Source: Sphingomonas panacis
GTDB lineage: Bacteria; Pseudomonadota; Alphaproteobacteria; Sphingomonadales; Sphingomonadaceae
Reading direction: 5' to 3'
Length of the DNA stretch: 64,000 nt
NCBI RefSeq assembly: GCF_001717955.1
Contig: NZ_CP014168.1
Location: forward strand, 1,774,001 to 1,838,000
The notes under the pieces were generated by a model. The model made no database searches and had not been told where the DNA came from. It saw nothing but the letters and a program-made list of their open reading frames with translations. The translations under genes were made by a program, and so were the position numbers. Every line of letters starts with the position of its first letter. Position 1 is the first letter of the stretch. This document shows, piece by piece, positions 18,978-29,870 of this stretch.

Positions 18978-19017
18978 TTGACATGGGCGCCCAGTATCGT
19001 GAGTGATATCGCTATCA
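18978..19017. promoter_or_regulatory. Divergent GH67/GH3 promoter region with XylR-type operator
   Basis: TGATATCGCTATCA at 19004-19017 has perfect TGATA/TATCA outer arms. On the plus strand TTGACA (18978-18983) precedes it by 20 nt, as at xylX. On the minus strand a TTGCGG box (19021-19026) and a GATACT-like -10 flank the operator, placing it inside the GH67 promoter. One site could therefore control both genes. Confidence 0.65.
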
Positions 19018-19203
19018 CCGCAACGGCAGCACAGCAATGCCGCGTTTTATGAGAAAAAACAGGAGAGGCTTGGGGATGCGACGATCGGGTTCGGATGTGC
19101 CGGGTGACGACAGGCGCTGGATGCCGCCGGTGTCAGAACGCGCTTCCAATTCGCACACACTCCCGGCATATGATCTGACCAATTCCCGGGAGATGGTCAT
19201 GTC

Positions 19204-21588
19204 GTGTTGCGCAAAGCTGTGAACAGCCGTCGCGATTTCCTGCGCTGGGGCGCGGGCGTCTCGATGTTGACGCTCCTGCCCGCCGCGACTCGGGCTGCGC
19301 CGCCGGTCTACAAGGATGCGCGCGCGCCGATCGATCTGCGCGTCCGCGACCTGATGGCGCGGATGACGCTCGACGAGAAAGTCGCGCAACTCGACGTGCT
19401 CTCCACCCGCAAGCGTGCGGTGATGACGCCCGAGGGCGGGTTCGACGCCGCGCGCGCCGACACGCTCCACCCCGCCGGCATCGGCCAGATCACGCGCCCG
19501 TCGGACCTCGCCGGCGCCGCCACCGCAACCAACACCGGCGCCGACGTCAGCGGCCGCTGGCGCACCCCCGCCAACACGATCGCGTTCATCAACGCTGCGC
19601 AAGACTGGGCGCGGACGCGAACGCGGCTGGGCATCCCGATCCTGTTCCACGAGGAAGCGCTGCACGGCTATATGGCGCCAGACGCGACCAGCTTCCCGCA
19701 GGCGATCGCGCTCGCCGGCACGTTCGACCGCGATCTCGTCGAGCGCGCCAACAGCGTCATCGCGCGGGAAACGCGTGCGCACGGCTCGACCCTGGTGCTG
19801 TCGCCGGTCGTCGATATCGCACGCGATCCGCGCTGGGGCCGGATCGAGGAAACGTTCGGCGAAGATCCGTATCTGTGCGGCGAGATGGGCGTCGCCGCCG
19901 TCATCGGATTGCAGGGCGAGGGCCGCGAACTCGCGCCCGGCAAGGTCCACGCCACGCTCAAGCACATGACCGGCCACGGCCAGCCGCAAGCCGGCGACAA
20001 TATCGCGCCCGCCTTGCTCGGCGAGCGCGAATTGCGCTCGGCGTTCTTCCCGCCGTTCCGCGCGGTGGTGTCGCGTACCGGCATCGGCGCGGTGATGCCG
20101 TCGTATAACGAGATCGACGGCGTGCCGAGCCACGGCAACCGTTGGCTGCTGACCGATGTGCTGCGGGGCGAATGGGGTTTCGACGGCGCGATCGTCAGCG
20201 ATTACGCCGCGATCGGCGAGTTGGCGACGCTCCATCATGTCGCCGCCGACGCGGGCGAGGCGGCGCGGATCGCGCTCGACGCCGGCGTCGATTGCGACCT
20301 GCCCGACGGCAAGAGCTATGGCGCGCTCGCCGATCTGGTCCGCGCCGGCAAGGTGCCGCTCGCCAACGTCGATGCCGCGTGCCGGCGCATGCTGACGATG
20401 AAGTTCCGCGCCGGGCTGTTCGAGGCGGCACCGATCGATCCGCGCGCCGCCGCGAAGCTCACCGGCAATGCCGAGGCGCGCGCGATCGCGCTGGAGGCGG
20501 CACGCAAGAGCATCGCCTTGCTCGTCAACGACGGCACGCTGCCGCTCGACGCCAAGGCATTGAAGCGTGTCGCCGTGATCGGCCCCAATGCAGCCATCGC
20601 GCGGCTCGGCGGCTATTCCTCCACCCCGAAGGCGACCGTCTCGCTGCTCGACGGCGTCAAAGCGCATCTCGCCGGCACGGCGGAGGTCGTCCACGCGCAG
20701 GGCGTGTTCATCACCCGCAGCGAGGATCGCTCCGCCAACGACGTGCAGCTCGCCGATCCGGCGCGCAACCGCACATTGATCGCCGAGGCTGTCGCGGTCG
20801 CCAGGACCGCCGACGTCATCCTGCTCGCGATCGGCGACACCGAACAGACCAGCCGCGAAGGCTATGCCGCCAACCATCTCGGCGACCGCGTCGATCTCGA
20901 TCTGCTCGGCGAACAGAATGCGCTGTTCGCCGCGATGAAGGCGACCGGCAAGCCGGTGGTGGTGATCGCGATCAACGGCCGTCCGCCGTCCTGGCCGACC
21001 GTCGTTGCGCAGACCAACGCGCTGCTCGAATGCTGGTACGTCGGGCAGGAGGGCGGCACCGTGATCGCGGAAGCCGTGTTCGGCGTGATCAACCCCGGCG
21101 CCAAGCTGCCGGTGACGGTGGTGCGCGAGGTCGGGCAGGTGCCACTCTATTACGATCACAAGCCGACCGCGCTTCGCGGCTATCTGTTCGCGGACAAGGC
21201 GCCGCTGTTCCCGTTCGGCTTCGGTCTCAGCTACACGAGCTTCGAGATTGGCACGCCGCGTCTGTCGGCGCCGCGCATCGCGCGCGAAGGGACCGTCACC
21301 GTCGAGGTCGATGTTCGCAACACCGGCGCGCGCGCGGGCGACGAGGTGGTGCAGCTCTACATTCGCGATCAGGTCTCCTCGGTCAGCCGCCCGGTGCGCG
21401 AACTCAAGGGCTTCGAACGCGTCACGCTCGCGCCCGGCGAGCGCCGCACGCTTCGCTTCGAGCTTGGCCCCGAGGCGTTCCGCCTGTGGAACGCCGAGAT
21501 GCGCGAAGTCGTCGAGCCCGGCCTGTTCGACATCATGGCGGGGCCGAACTCCGCCGATCTCAAAACCGTCACTCTCGAAATAGCCTGA
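19204..21588 (+). CDS. GH3-family beta-glycosidase with Tat signal (probable beta-xylosidase)
   Basis: 794 residues from a GTG at 19204; a second GTG at 19219 is possible. The N-terminus has a twin-arginine signal, [11 protein letters not shown], then a hydrophobic stretch ending ATRAAPP, so export is probably by Tat in folded form. GH3 domains: TIM barrel with [43 protein letters not shown] and the nucleophile Asp333 in [13 protein letters not shown]; second domain with [18 protein letters not shown]-terminal fibronectin-like domain with [22 protein letters not shown]3 includes beta-glucosidases and beta-xylosidases; the neighbouring GH67 and xylose genes favour a xylosidase. The stop is 8 nt before manD, so they are co-transcribed. 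The 186-nt leader after the operator contains no convincing gene. Confidence 0.9.
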   Translation: MLRKAVNSRRDFLRWGAGVSMLTLLPAATRAAPPVYKDARAPIDLRVRDLMARMTLDEKVAQLDVLSTRKRAVMTPEGGFDAARADTLHPAGIGQITRPSDLAGAATATNTGADVSGRWRTPANTIAFINAAQDWARTRTRLGIPILFHEEALHGYMAPDATSFPQAIALAGTFDRDLVERANSVIARETRAHGSTLVLSPVVDIARDPRWGRIEETFGEDPYLCGEMGVAAVIGLQGEGRELAPGKVHATLKHMTGHGQPQAGDNIAPALLGERELRSAFFPPFRAVVSRTGIGAVMPSYNEIDGVPSHGNRWLLTDVLRGEWGFDGAIVSDYAAIGELATLHHVAADAGEAARIALDAGVDCDLPDGKSYGALADLVRAGKVPLANVDAACRRMLTMKFRAGLFEAAPIDPRAAAKLTGNAEARAIALEAARKSIALLVNDGTLPLDAKALKRVAVIGPNAAIARLGGYSSTPKATVSLLDGVKAHLAGTAEVVHAQGVFITRSEDRSANDVQLADPARNRTLIAEAVAVARTADVILLAIGDTEQTSREGYAANHLGDRVDLDLLGEQNALFAAMKATGKPVVVIAINGRPPSWPTVVAQTNALLECWYVGQEGGTVIAEAVFGVINPGAKLPVTVVREVGQVPLYYDHKPTALRGYLFADKAPLFPFGFGLSYTSFEIGTPRLSAPRIAREGTVTVEVDVRNTGARAGDEVVQLYIRDQVSSVSRPVRELKGFERVTLAPGERRTLRFELGPEAFRLWNAEMREVVEPGLFDIMAGPNSADLKTVTLEIA

Positions 21589-21596
21589 GGAGCCCC

Positions 21597-22808
21597 ATGC
21601 CAAAGATCGTTTCCGCTCGCGTCATCATCACCTCGCCGGGTCGCAACTTCGTCACGCTCAAGATCGAGTGCGACGACGGCACCACCGGCGTCGGCGACGC
21701 GACGCTCAACGGCCGCGAGCTGTCGGTGGCGAGCTACCTGACCGATCACGTCATTCCCTGCCTGATCGGCCGCGACGCGCACCGCATCGAGGATATCTGG
21801 CAGTATCTCTACAAGGGCGCGTATTGGCGTCGTGGTCCGGTCACGATGAGCGCGATCGCTGCTGTCGATACCGCGCTGTGGGACATCAAGGGCAAGCTCG
21901 CGGGGTTGCCGGTCTACCAGTTGCTCGGCGGCGCCAGCCGCGAGAACGTGATGGTCTATGGCCATGCCAACGGCACCACGATCGAGGACACGATCAACGT
22001 TGCGCTCGATTATCAGGCGCAGGGCTACAAGGCGATCCGCATCCAGTGCGGCGTGCCCGGCATGGCCTCGACCTATGGCGTGTCGAAGGACAAATATTTC
22101 TACGAACCCGCCGACGCCGATCTGCCGACCGAGAACGTCTGGAACACGTCGAAATACATGCGCGTCGTGCCCGAGCTGTTCAAAGCCGCGCGCGAGGCGC
22201 TGGGCTGGGACGTGCATCTGCTCCACGACATCCACCACCGCCTGACGCCGATCGAGGCGGGCCGGCTCGGCAAGGATCTGGAGCCGTACCGTCCGTTCTG
22301 GCTGGAGGATGCGACCCCGGCCGAGAATCAGGAAGCGTTCAAGCTGATCCGCCAGCACACCACCACCCCGCTCGCGGTCGGCGAGATCTTCAACTCGATC
22401 TGGGATGCCAAGGATCTCATCGAGAACCAGTTGATCGACTATATCCGCGCCACCGTGGTCCATGCCGGCGGCATCACCCATCTGCGCCGCATCGCCGCGC
22501 TCGCCGATCTGTATCAGGTCAAGACCGGCTGCCACGGTGCGACCGATCTTTCGCCGGTGTGCATGGCGGCGGCGCTCCACTTCGATCTGTCGGTGCCCAA
22601 TTTCGGCGTGCAGGAATATATGCGCCACACGCCCGAGACCGACGCGGTCTTCCCGCACGCCTACACCTTCGCGAACGGCGCGATGCATCCCGGCGAAGCG
22701 CCCGGCCTCGGCGTCGATATCGATGAGGAACTCGCCAAGGGCTATGAATACAACCGCGCCTTCCTGCCGGTGAACCGGCTCGAAGACGGCACGATGTTCA
22801 ACTGGTGA
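21597..22808 (+). CDS. manD: D-mannonate dehydratase ManD (enolase superfamily)
   Basis: 403 residues. Matches the enolase-superfamily mannonate dehydratase whose type member is from Novosphingobium: the N-terminal capping segment has [20 protein letters not shown] and the barrel carries [52 protein letters not shown] and [11 protein letters not shown]. Metal ligands fall at Asp211, Glu237 and Glu263, each one residue later than the numbering I recall for the Novosphingobium enzyme; the Arg, Tyr and His of the active site are also present. It dehydrates D-mannonate to 2-keto-3-deoxygluconate in glucuronate catabolism. It overlaps the next gene, a hexuronate-type transporter. Some family members also act on gluconate, usually weakly. 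Confidence 0.92.
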   Translation: MPKIVSARVIITSPGRNFVTLKIECDDGTTGVGDATLNGRELSVASYLTDHVIPCLIGRDAHRIEDIWQYLYKGAYWRRGPVTMSAIAAVDTALWDIKGKLAGLPVYQLLGGASRENVMVYGHANGTTIEDTINVALDYQAQGYKAIRIQCGVPGMASTYGVSKDKYFYEPADADLPTENVWNTSKYMRVVPELFKAAREALGWDVHLLHDIHHRLTPIEAGRLGKDLEPYRPFWLEDATPAENQEAFKLIRQHTTTPLAVGEIFNSIWDAKDLIENQLIDYIRATVVHAGGITHLRRIAALADLYQVKTGCHGATDLSPVCMAAALHFDLSVPNFGVQEYMRHTPETDAVFPHAYTFANGAMHPGEAPGLGVDIDEELAKGYEYNRAFLPVNRLEDGTMFNW

Positions 22809-24103
22809 GCGAGTCCGCCGCCCGATCGTCTGCCCTGCCGGTGAAGCCGCGCGGCCGCATCCGCTGGGTGATCTGCGCGTTGCTGTTCGCGGCGGTGGTG
22901 CTCAGCTACATCGACCGGCTCGTGCTGCCGGTGCTCAAACCCTCGCTCCAGGCCGAATATGGCTGGAGCGAGCAGGGCTATGCCGATCTCGCGATCTGGT
23001 TTCAGGGCGCCTATGGTCTCGCTTATGTGCTGTTCGGGCGGCTGGTCGACCGGTTCGGCGCGCGGATCGGCTATACGGTCGCGGTGACGCTCTGGACGAT
23101 CGGCCACGTCGCGCACGCGCTGTTCACCTCGACCACCGGCATGCTGATCGCGCGCGTTCCGCTCGCGATCGGCGAGGCGGGCGCGTTCCCGGCGGCGCTC
23201 TCCGCCACCAACGAATGGTTCCCCAAGTCCGAACGCGCGCTGGCGATCGGCATCTTCAACGCCGGCTCGAACGTCGGCGCGATCGTCACGCCGCTGATCG
23301 TGCCGGTCATCGCGCTGACGTTCGGCTGGCGGATGGCGTTCATCGCGACCGGCGCGCTGACGATCCTGTGGCTGGTGGCGTGGCTCGGCTTCTATCGCCG
23401 CCCGCGCGACCACAAGCGCGTTTCGCCCGAGGAACTGGCGTGGATCGAGCATGAGCCGGCCGAGGCGGCGCGGCCGATCCCGTGGCGCACGCTGCTCGGG
23501 ATGCGGCAGACCTGGGCCTATATGCTCGGTCGTTTCCTGATCGATCCGGTGTGGTGGACCTTCCTGTTCTGGCTGCCCGATTTCTTCAACCGCCAGTATC
23601 ACGTGAAGATGCTCGATTTCGGGCCGCCGCTGGTCGCGGTATATGTGCTCGCCGATATCGGGTCGATCGGCGGCGGCTGGCTGTCGTCGCGGCTGCTGTT
23701 ACGCGGCTGGCACGTCGGACGTGCGCGCAAGACCGCGATGTTCGTCTGCGCGCTGTTCGCGCTGCCGATCGCGTTCGCGACTCACGCGCCGGGCATGTGG
23801 TCGGCGGTGCTGCTGATCGGGCTCGCCTGCGCGGCGCATCAGGGCTTTTCCGCCAACGTCTTCGCGCTGCCCGGTGATCTGTTCCCACGCGGCCGCGCGG
23901 GATCGGTGATCGGGCTGGGCGGGCTGTCGGGCGCGGTCGGCGGCATGCTGATGGCCAAGTTCGCCGGCGTGATCCTCGCGACCGTCGGCAGCTATCAGCC
24001 GATCTTCCTCGTCGCGGCCTGCGCCTATCTGGTCGCGCTTCTCGTCATCCACCTGCTCGTGCCGCGCTACGATGCGGTAAAGCTTGATGGAAATGCGATA
24101 TGA
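22805..24103 (+). CDS. MFS transporter, hexuronate (ExuT-like) anion:cation symporter family
   Basis: 432 residues from a GTG at 22805 that overlaps the manD stop. Twelve hydrophobic segments, opening with [29 protein letters not shown], and [14 protein letters not shown] after helix 2. The arrangement [30 protein letters not shown] in helices 4-5 is characteristic of the anion:cation symporter group that includes ExuT, GudP and DgoT. With manD directly upstream and a GH67 glucuronidase nearby, glucuronate or 4-O-methylglucuronate is the likely substrate. Uronate isomerase (uxaC), fructuronate reductase (uxuB) and KDG kinase, needed to complete the route, are not in the window. Confidence 0.85.
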   Translation: MSESAARSSALPVKPRGRIRWVICALLFAAVVLSYIDRLVLPVLKPSLQAEYGWSEQGYADLAIWFQGAYGLAYVLFGRLVDRFGARIGYTVAVTLWTIGHVAHALFTSTTGMLIARVPLAIGEAGAFPAALSATNEWFPKSERALAIGIFNAGSNVGAIVTPLIVPVIALTFGWRMAFIATGALTILWLVAWLGFYRRPRDHKRVSPEELAWIEHEPAEAARPIPWRTLLGMRQTWAYMLGRFLIDPVWWTFLFWLPDFFNRQYHVKMLDFGPPLVAVYVLADIGSIGGGWLSSRLLLRGWHVGRARKTAMFVCALFALPIAFATHAPGMWSAVLLIGLACAAHQGFSANVFALPGDLFPRGRAGSVIGLGGLSGAVGGMLMAKFAGVILATVGSYQPIFLVAACAYLVALLVIHLLVPRYDAVKLDGNAI

Positions 24104-24116
24104 TGTGGTTTGTCAC

Positions 24117-24158
24117 TTGACACAAATTGGCCTGACGCTAGAAATGATAACGTTATCA
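24117..24158 (+). promoter_or_regulatory. Promoter with perfect XylR-type operator
   Basis: TTGACA (24117-24122), a 16-nt spacer and TAGAAA (24139-24144) form a reasonable promoter, followed at once by TGATAACGTTATCA (24145-24158), a perfect 14-bp palindrome. Its sequence and its distance from TTGACA match the sites at 12034 and 19004. Transcription would start inside or just after the operator. The next feature downstream is an intrinsic terminator, not a gene. Confidence 0.72.
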
Positions 24159-24290
24159 GGCGAGCCAGCGTGGCTTGCGGGTGACCCGGAATTTCAGGAT
24201 GCAAGCCATCCGACGCGTGTTTTTCAGAGATACACTCCCCAGTGTAGACCTTCGGGGGTCGGCCAGTCGGCCGGCCCCCTTTTTCTTGTC
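24159..24290 (+). ncRNA. Putative operator-controlled leader or small RNA ending in an intrinsic terminator
   Basis: About 130 nt between the operator at 24145 and the end of a strong terminator. It contains no convincing gene. A small hairpin, TACACT-CCCC-AGTGTA (24231-24246), precedes the terminator. Either this is a short regulated RNA, or it is an attenuated leader of the SGNH hydrolase gene that starts 12 nt after the terminator. Expression is not shown by the sequence alone. Confidence 0.35.
24254..24288 (+). terminator. Intrinsic terminator upstream of the SGNH hydrolase gene
   Basis: GGGGGTCGGCC (24254-24264) pairs with GGCCGGCCCCC (24269-24279) across an AGTC loop, with one G-U pair, followed by TTTTTCTT. 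The SGNH gene's AGGAG ribosome site begins at 24291. It could simply end the manD-transporter transcript (stop 24103), but the promoter and operator at 24117 lie between. Confidence 0.9.
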
Positions 24291-24301
24291 AGGAGCGGTT
24301 G

Positions 24302-25522
24302 ATGCATAGCATGTTCAAGGCGTTGCTGTTGGCCTGGGGCATCGGCGGCATGGTTTCGGCGGCGCAGGCCGCGCCGGCCTGTTCGTGGCAGGCCGCCTGG
24401 GCCTCCGCGCAGATGAGCCCCGACGCCGCCAACGCGATGCCGGCGGCGGGCATGACCGGGGCAACGCTCCGCCAGATCGTGCGGCCGACGCTCGGCGCGA
24501 GCAAACTCCGCGTGCGCTTCTCCAACGCCTTCGGCCGCACCCCGCTGGTGATTCTCGGCGCCGGGCTGGCGCGCTCCGCCGACAATCACAGCGACCGGAT
24601 CGATCCGGCCACCCGCCGCACGCTGACCTTCGCGGGCGCGGCGGGCATCACCATCCCGCCCGGCGCCGACTGGCTGTCTGATCCCGTCGCGCTCGACGTG
24701 AAGGCGTTCGACGATCTCGCCATCTCACTGCGCGCAAGCGGCGACCCCGCCAGCCAGACCGCGCATCCCGGCTCGCGCGCGACCTCCTATGTCGCGGCGG
24801 GGGACCAGATCGCGGCGCAGGCACTGACCGGCGCGACCCCGGTCGATCACTGGTATCTGCTCTCGGGCGTCGAGGTCGAGCGTTGCGCGGTGGCGAATGG
24901 CATCGTCACGCTCGGCGATTCGATCACCGACGGGCGCGGCGCGACCACCAACGGCAATGATCGCTGGCCCGACGTGCTCGCGCGCCGGCTCGGCGGCAAG
25001 GCGGCGGTGCTCAACCAGGGAATCGGCGGCAATCGCGTGCTGCTCGACGGGCTCGGCCCCAGCGCACTCGCGCGGCTCGATCGGGACGTGCTCGCGCAAC
25101 CGGGCGTGCGCTACGTGCTGGTGCTGGAGGGGATCAATGATCTCGGCGTGCTGACCCGGCTCGAAGCCAAGACCCCGGCCGAGCGCAAGGCGTTCGTCAC
25201 CCAGCTCACTGCCGGCTATGCGCAGATCGTCGCGCGGGCGCATGCGCGCGGGATGAAGGTCTATGGCGCGACGATCACGCCCGATACGGGGAGCGACTAT
25301 TACCACCCCGACGCCGGCAGCGAAGCCGACCGGCAAGCGATCAACGCCTGGATTCGCGCCCCCGGCCATTTCGACGCGGTGGTCGATTTCGACAAGGTCA
25401 CGCGCGACCCCGCCAACCCCTCTCGGCTCGCGCCCGCGTTCGATTCGGGCGATCACCTTCACCCCAATCCGGCCGGCTACGAGGCGATGGGCGAGGCGGT
25501 GCCGCTGGCGCTGTTCCGCTAA
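24302..25522 (+). CDS. Secreted SGNH/GDSL-family esterase
   Basis: 406 residues from the ATG at 24302, seven bases after an AGGAG site; a TTG immediately upstream (24299) is also in frame. Signal peptide MHSMFKALLLAWGIGGMVSAAQA. After an N-terminal beta-rich region of about 190 residues, the SGNH blocks are in order: ITLGDSITDGRG (catalytic Ser), NQGIGGNRVL (Gly), EGINDLG (Asn) and FDSGDHLHPNPAGYEAM (Asp/His). Such two-domain enzymes remove acyl groups from polysaccharides or oligosaccharides; given the neighbouring xylan genes, an acetyl-xylan or similar deacetylase role is plausible. It lies downstream of the third XylR-type operator but behind a strong terminator, so its regulation is unclear. 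Confidence 0.85.
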   Translation: MHSMFKALLLAWGIGGMVSAAQAAPACSWQAAWASAQMSPDAANAMPAAGMTGATLRQIVRPTLGASKLRVRFSNAFGRTPLVILGAGLARSADNHSDRIDPATRRTLTFAGAAGITIPPGADWLSDPVALDVKAFDDLAISLRASGDPASQTAHPGSRATSYVAAGDQIAAQALTGATPVDHWYLLSGVEVERCAVANGIVTLGDSITDGRGATTNGNDRWPDVLARRLGGKAAVLNQGIGGNRVLLDGLGPSALARLDRDVLAQPGVRYVLVLEGINDLGVLTRLEAKTPAERKAFVTQLTAGYAQIVARAHARGMKVYGATITPDTGSDYYHPDAGSEADRQAINAWIRAPGHFDAVVDFDKVTRDPANPSRLAPAFDSGDHLHPNPAGYEAMGEAVPLALFR

Positions 25523-25552
25523 ACGGCCACCCCATGGGGTAAAGGTAAGCCG

Positions 25553-26365
25553 TCAGGCGACGGCCTTGCCGTGGCGCCCGGCAAGATCGACGATATAATG
25601 CCACGCCACCCTGCCCGACCGGCTGCCGCGCCGCGTCGCCCAACCAACCGCTTCCTGCGCATCGAATGGCAGGTCGAGCGCCCGCGCATAGCCTTCGACG
25701 ATGCCGAGATACGTGTCCTGATCGATGACGTGGAAGCCGAGGCTCAGCCCGAACCGGTCGGCGAGCGCGAGATTGTCATCGACCGAATCGCGCGGGTTGA
25801 TCGCGTTTTCCTGCTCCTCCAGGTTGCGCGGCACGAGATGGCGGCGGTTCGAGGTGACGAACAGCCGCGCGTTGCCCGGCCGCGCCTCCGCGCCGCCGTC
25901 GAGCATCGAGCGTAACGCTCGCGCATCGCTCGCCGCGTCGAAACCGAGATCGTCGATGAAGATCGCAAACGCGCGGGGCACGGCTGCGATGAACGCGAAC
26001 AGCGCCGGCATCGTCTCCAGCCCCGCGCCGATCACCTCGATCAGCGCGAGGTTCGCGCCATCCGCCTGCACCGCGCCGGTGCAGCTCTTGACCAGCGCCG
26101 ACTTGCCCGTACCGCGCGCGCCCCACAGCAAGACGTCATGCGCGGCGGCACCGCGCGCGAGCCGGTCGAGGTTGTCGAGCAACGTCTGCTTGTGTGCGGC
26201 AAGCCCGAAGATCCGCTCCAGCGGCACCGGCGCGAACGCGCGCGCCGCCGCCAGCGTGTCGCCGCGCCACACATAGGCGGGGTGCGCGAGCGGGTCGGCG
26301 GGGGCGGGGCGGGGCGGCGCGATCCGCTCCAGCGCGGCGGCGATCCGCTCGATCGGGTCTGTCAT
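25553..26365 (-). CDS. DUF815 AAA-type ATPase
   Basis: 270 residues. P-loop at about residue 85 (LLWGARGTGKSALVK), Walker B FAIFIDDLGFD, and sensor region RLFVTSNRRHLVPRNLEEQENA. The opening domain and GLSLGFHVIDQDTYLGIVEGYA near the end match DUF815, a small family of stand-alone AAA-like ATPases in proteobacteria with no established role. The gene is convergent with the SGNH esterase (30 nt between stops). Upstream of it is a short hairpin, CCCCCGCTTTCGCGGGG (26433-26449), close to the stop of the TPR gene. Confidence 0.85.
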   Translation of the reverse strand: MTDPIERIAAALERIAPPRPAPADPLAHPAYVWRGDTLAAARAFAPVPLERIFGLAAHKQTLLDNLDRLARGAAAHDVLLWGARGTGKSALVKSCTGAVQADGANLALIEVIGAGLETMPALFAFIAAVPRAFAIFIDDLGFDAASDARALRSMLDGGAEARPGNARLFVTSNRRHLVPRNLEEQENAINPRDSVDDNLALADRFGLSLGFHVIDQDTYLGIVEGYARALDLPFDAQEAVGWATRRGSRSGRVAWHYIVDLAGRHGKAVA

Positions 26366-26449
26366 GGCGTGTTCCTCAGCGAGAGGGTTCGCGCTGTATC
26401 GCCACCGAGCGCCAAAGCAACCTACCTGTTCCCCCGCTTTCGCGGGGAA

Positions 26450-28508
26450 CTACGTGCTCAACGCCTTCAGCGCCGCCGTCGCCGCGGTCCGATCGGTAAA
26501 CCCCGGATCGGCCAGCGCCGCGCGGATCTGCGCCGCCGCCTCGCCGCTGCGGTTGAGGTCGCCCAGCGCCTGCCCGAGATGCCAGCGCAGCGTCGCATCC
26601 CCCGGCGCGATCGCCACCGCCTTCTGGAACAATTGCAGCGCGAGATCGGTCTTGCCGAGCTGGTACAGCGCCCAGCCATAGGCATCGGTCGCCGCCGGGT
26701 TCATCGGCGCCAGCGCATAGGCGGCCTTGGCATAGCTGCGTCCGGTGTCGGCATCGCCGTCGCCGGTATAGGCGAAGGCGAGTTCGGCGAGCAGCGCCGA
26801 ATCACCGTCGCCGAGCTGCTGGCGCAGCCCCTCCAACGTGTCGATCGCATCGTCATACTGCCCGCCCGCGATCTGCCAGTGCGCGGCGATGCGCTGTGCG
26901 GCGATGCTCTGCGGGTTTTGCGACAGGAACTTGGTGAGCGCATCGAGCGCGGCGGGGCGCTGTCCGGCGCGGTCGAGCGCGTCGACCATGCGCAGCATCG
27001 TCGGTTCGTCGAAGCGGATGTCGGCGGCGCGGGTATAGGCGCGCGCGGCGTCGGCGAACCGCCCCATCGCCGCGAGCGTATCGCCCAGCGCGAGCCACGC
27101 GGCGGGCGCGCCGGGAAGGATGCGGGTGATCGCCTGCGCCTCGCCGAGCGCACCATTCTGGTTGCCCGCCTCCAGCAACCCGCGCACCGCGCTCAGCCGC
27201 GCGACCGGCTCGTTCGGTTGCGCTGCTGCCGTGGCGGTGAGCGCGGCGGGGGTGTCGTCGGTGCCGAACGGCGCCGCGCCCGGCCGCGCCGGCCAGAACG
27301 AGCGATCGAGATACGGCGCCGCCCAGGCGCGCTCGCCCGATTGCTCGAACGCGCGCGCGACCAACGTCAGCGTGTAGCTGTCGGCGTCACCGCGCAAAGC
27401 CGCCGGGCGCAGCGCCGCCAGCGCCCCGCGCGCATCGCCCGCGCGCAATGTGGCGAGGCCGAGCAGCCGCTTGGCGGTGAGGTTCATCGGCTGCTGGTTG
27501 GCGAGCGCGCTCCACTGGTCGATCGCCTGCTGGTAGGCGCCCGCCTGATAGGCGAGCATCCCGCCGAGCAATCGCACCCCCGGCACGTCGCCAAGCGTGT
27601 TCGCCGTCCGCGTCAGCAAGGTGCGGGCGAGGTCATATTGGCCCGCACGTGCCGCCAGCACCGCCTGGAGATAATAGGCGCGGGCATCATCCGGCCGCGC
27701 GTCGAGCGCCTTGCGCGTCGCCGCCAACATGTCCTGATAGCGCCCGACATCGCCGAGCGTTGCGGCATAATCGATCAGCGCATCGTAATAATAGGCATCG
27801 CGCGACAAGGCCGCCTCGAACCAAGGCAGCGCCGCCACTAGACCATATTGCGCGCGCACGAGTTCGCCGCGCAACGTCAGCGCGGCGAGGTTGTTCGGGC
27901 TCGCGGCGACCGCGCGCGTGGTCGCGTCGATCGCGCCCGCCACGTTGCCGGCGGCGAAGCGGATTCGGCCGAGATCGGCCCAGCCGGCGCCGCCCTCGGG
28001 GTTGGCGTCGAGCAGCCGATCGAGCAGCGCCTCGCCCTCGGGGCTGTGCCCCTTGGCGGCGAGCGCCAGTGCGGCGACGCGCACCGCATAGCCGGCGAAG
28101 CGCGGCTGCGCCTTGGCGGCTTCGGCGAGCGCGCGGTCGGGATCGCCTTCGAGCAGCGCGGCATGCGCGTAAAGCTGGTGCGCGCGGCCCCGATCGAACC
28201 CATCGTCGCGCGCGCGATCGAGTTCGCCCTCGGCCGAAGTGCCGTCACCGAGCGCGAGATAGGCGCGCGCCAGCACGGCATGGGCGAGGCCCCAGTTGGG
28301 ATCGGCCTTGATCGCACGCTGCGCATGCAGCCGCGCCGCGCTGTAATTGCCCGCATCGAGCAATGTCAGGCTCTGCGTCAGCTCGCCGCGTGCGTTGCCG
28401 GCATCGGCGTGCGCCGGAGTGATCGCCCCGAACGCGAAAACACACGCGCCTGCGACGGCGGCGACCGCGCCGCTCGCCACCAGCGCGATTCGATACATCG
28501 TGCGACGC

Positions 28509-28516
<8 letters not shown>
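26450..28516 (-). CDS. Exported TPR-repeat protein (exosortase-associated group)
   Basis: 688 residues from an ATG at 28516; ATGs at 28525 and 28498 are alternatives. A signal sequence (LVASGAVAAVAGACVFAFGAITPAHA) is followed by tetratricopeptide-like repeats almost end to end, e.g. GNYSAARLHAQRAIKADPNW, AFAYTGDGDADTGRSYAKAA and GWALYQLGKTDLALQLFQKA. The start overlaps the stop of the PrsR-like gene, so the two are co-translated. In exosortase (XrtA/PEP-CTERM) loci a TPR protein commonly accompanies PrsK and PrsR; this one is shorter than the large PrsT proteins I recall. It probably scaffolds exopolysaccharide assembly or secretion in the periplasm, which is inferred from context only. Confidence 0.78.

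Positions 28517-29866
<1,350 letters not shown>

Positions 29867-29870
<4 letters not shown>

Noticed and set aside
19037..19222. A 61-codon frame in the GH3 leader
   Set aside because: It overlaps the GH3 start, has no clear homology and no better ribosome site than GH3. It could be a leader peptide, but there is nothing specific to support that.
19015..21603. An 862-codon minus-strand open frame opposite the GH3 gene
   Set aside because: GH3 has a Tat signal, nucleophile and three domains in order, so the opposite frame is a by-product of GC-rich codon use.
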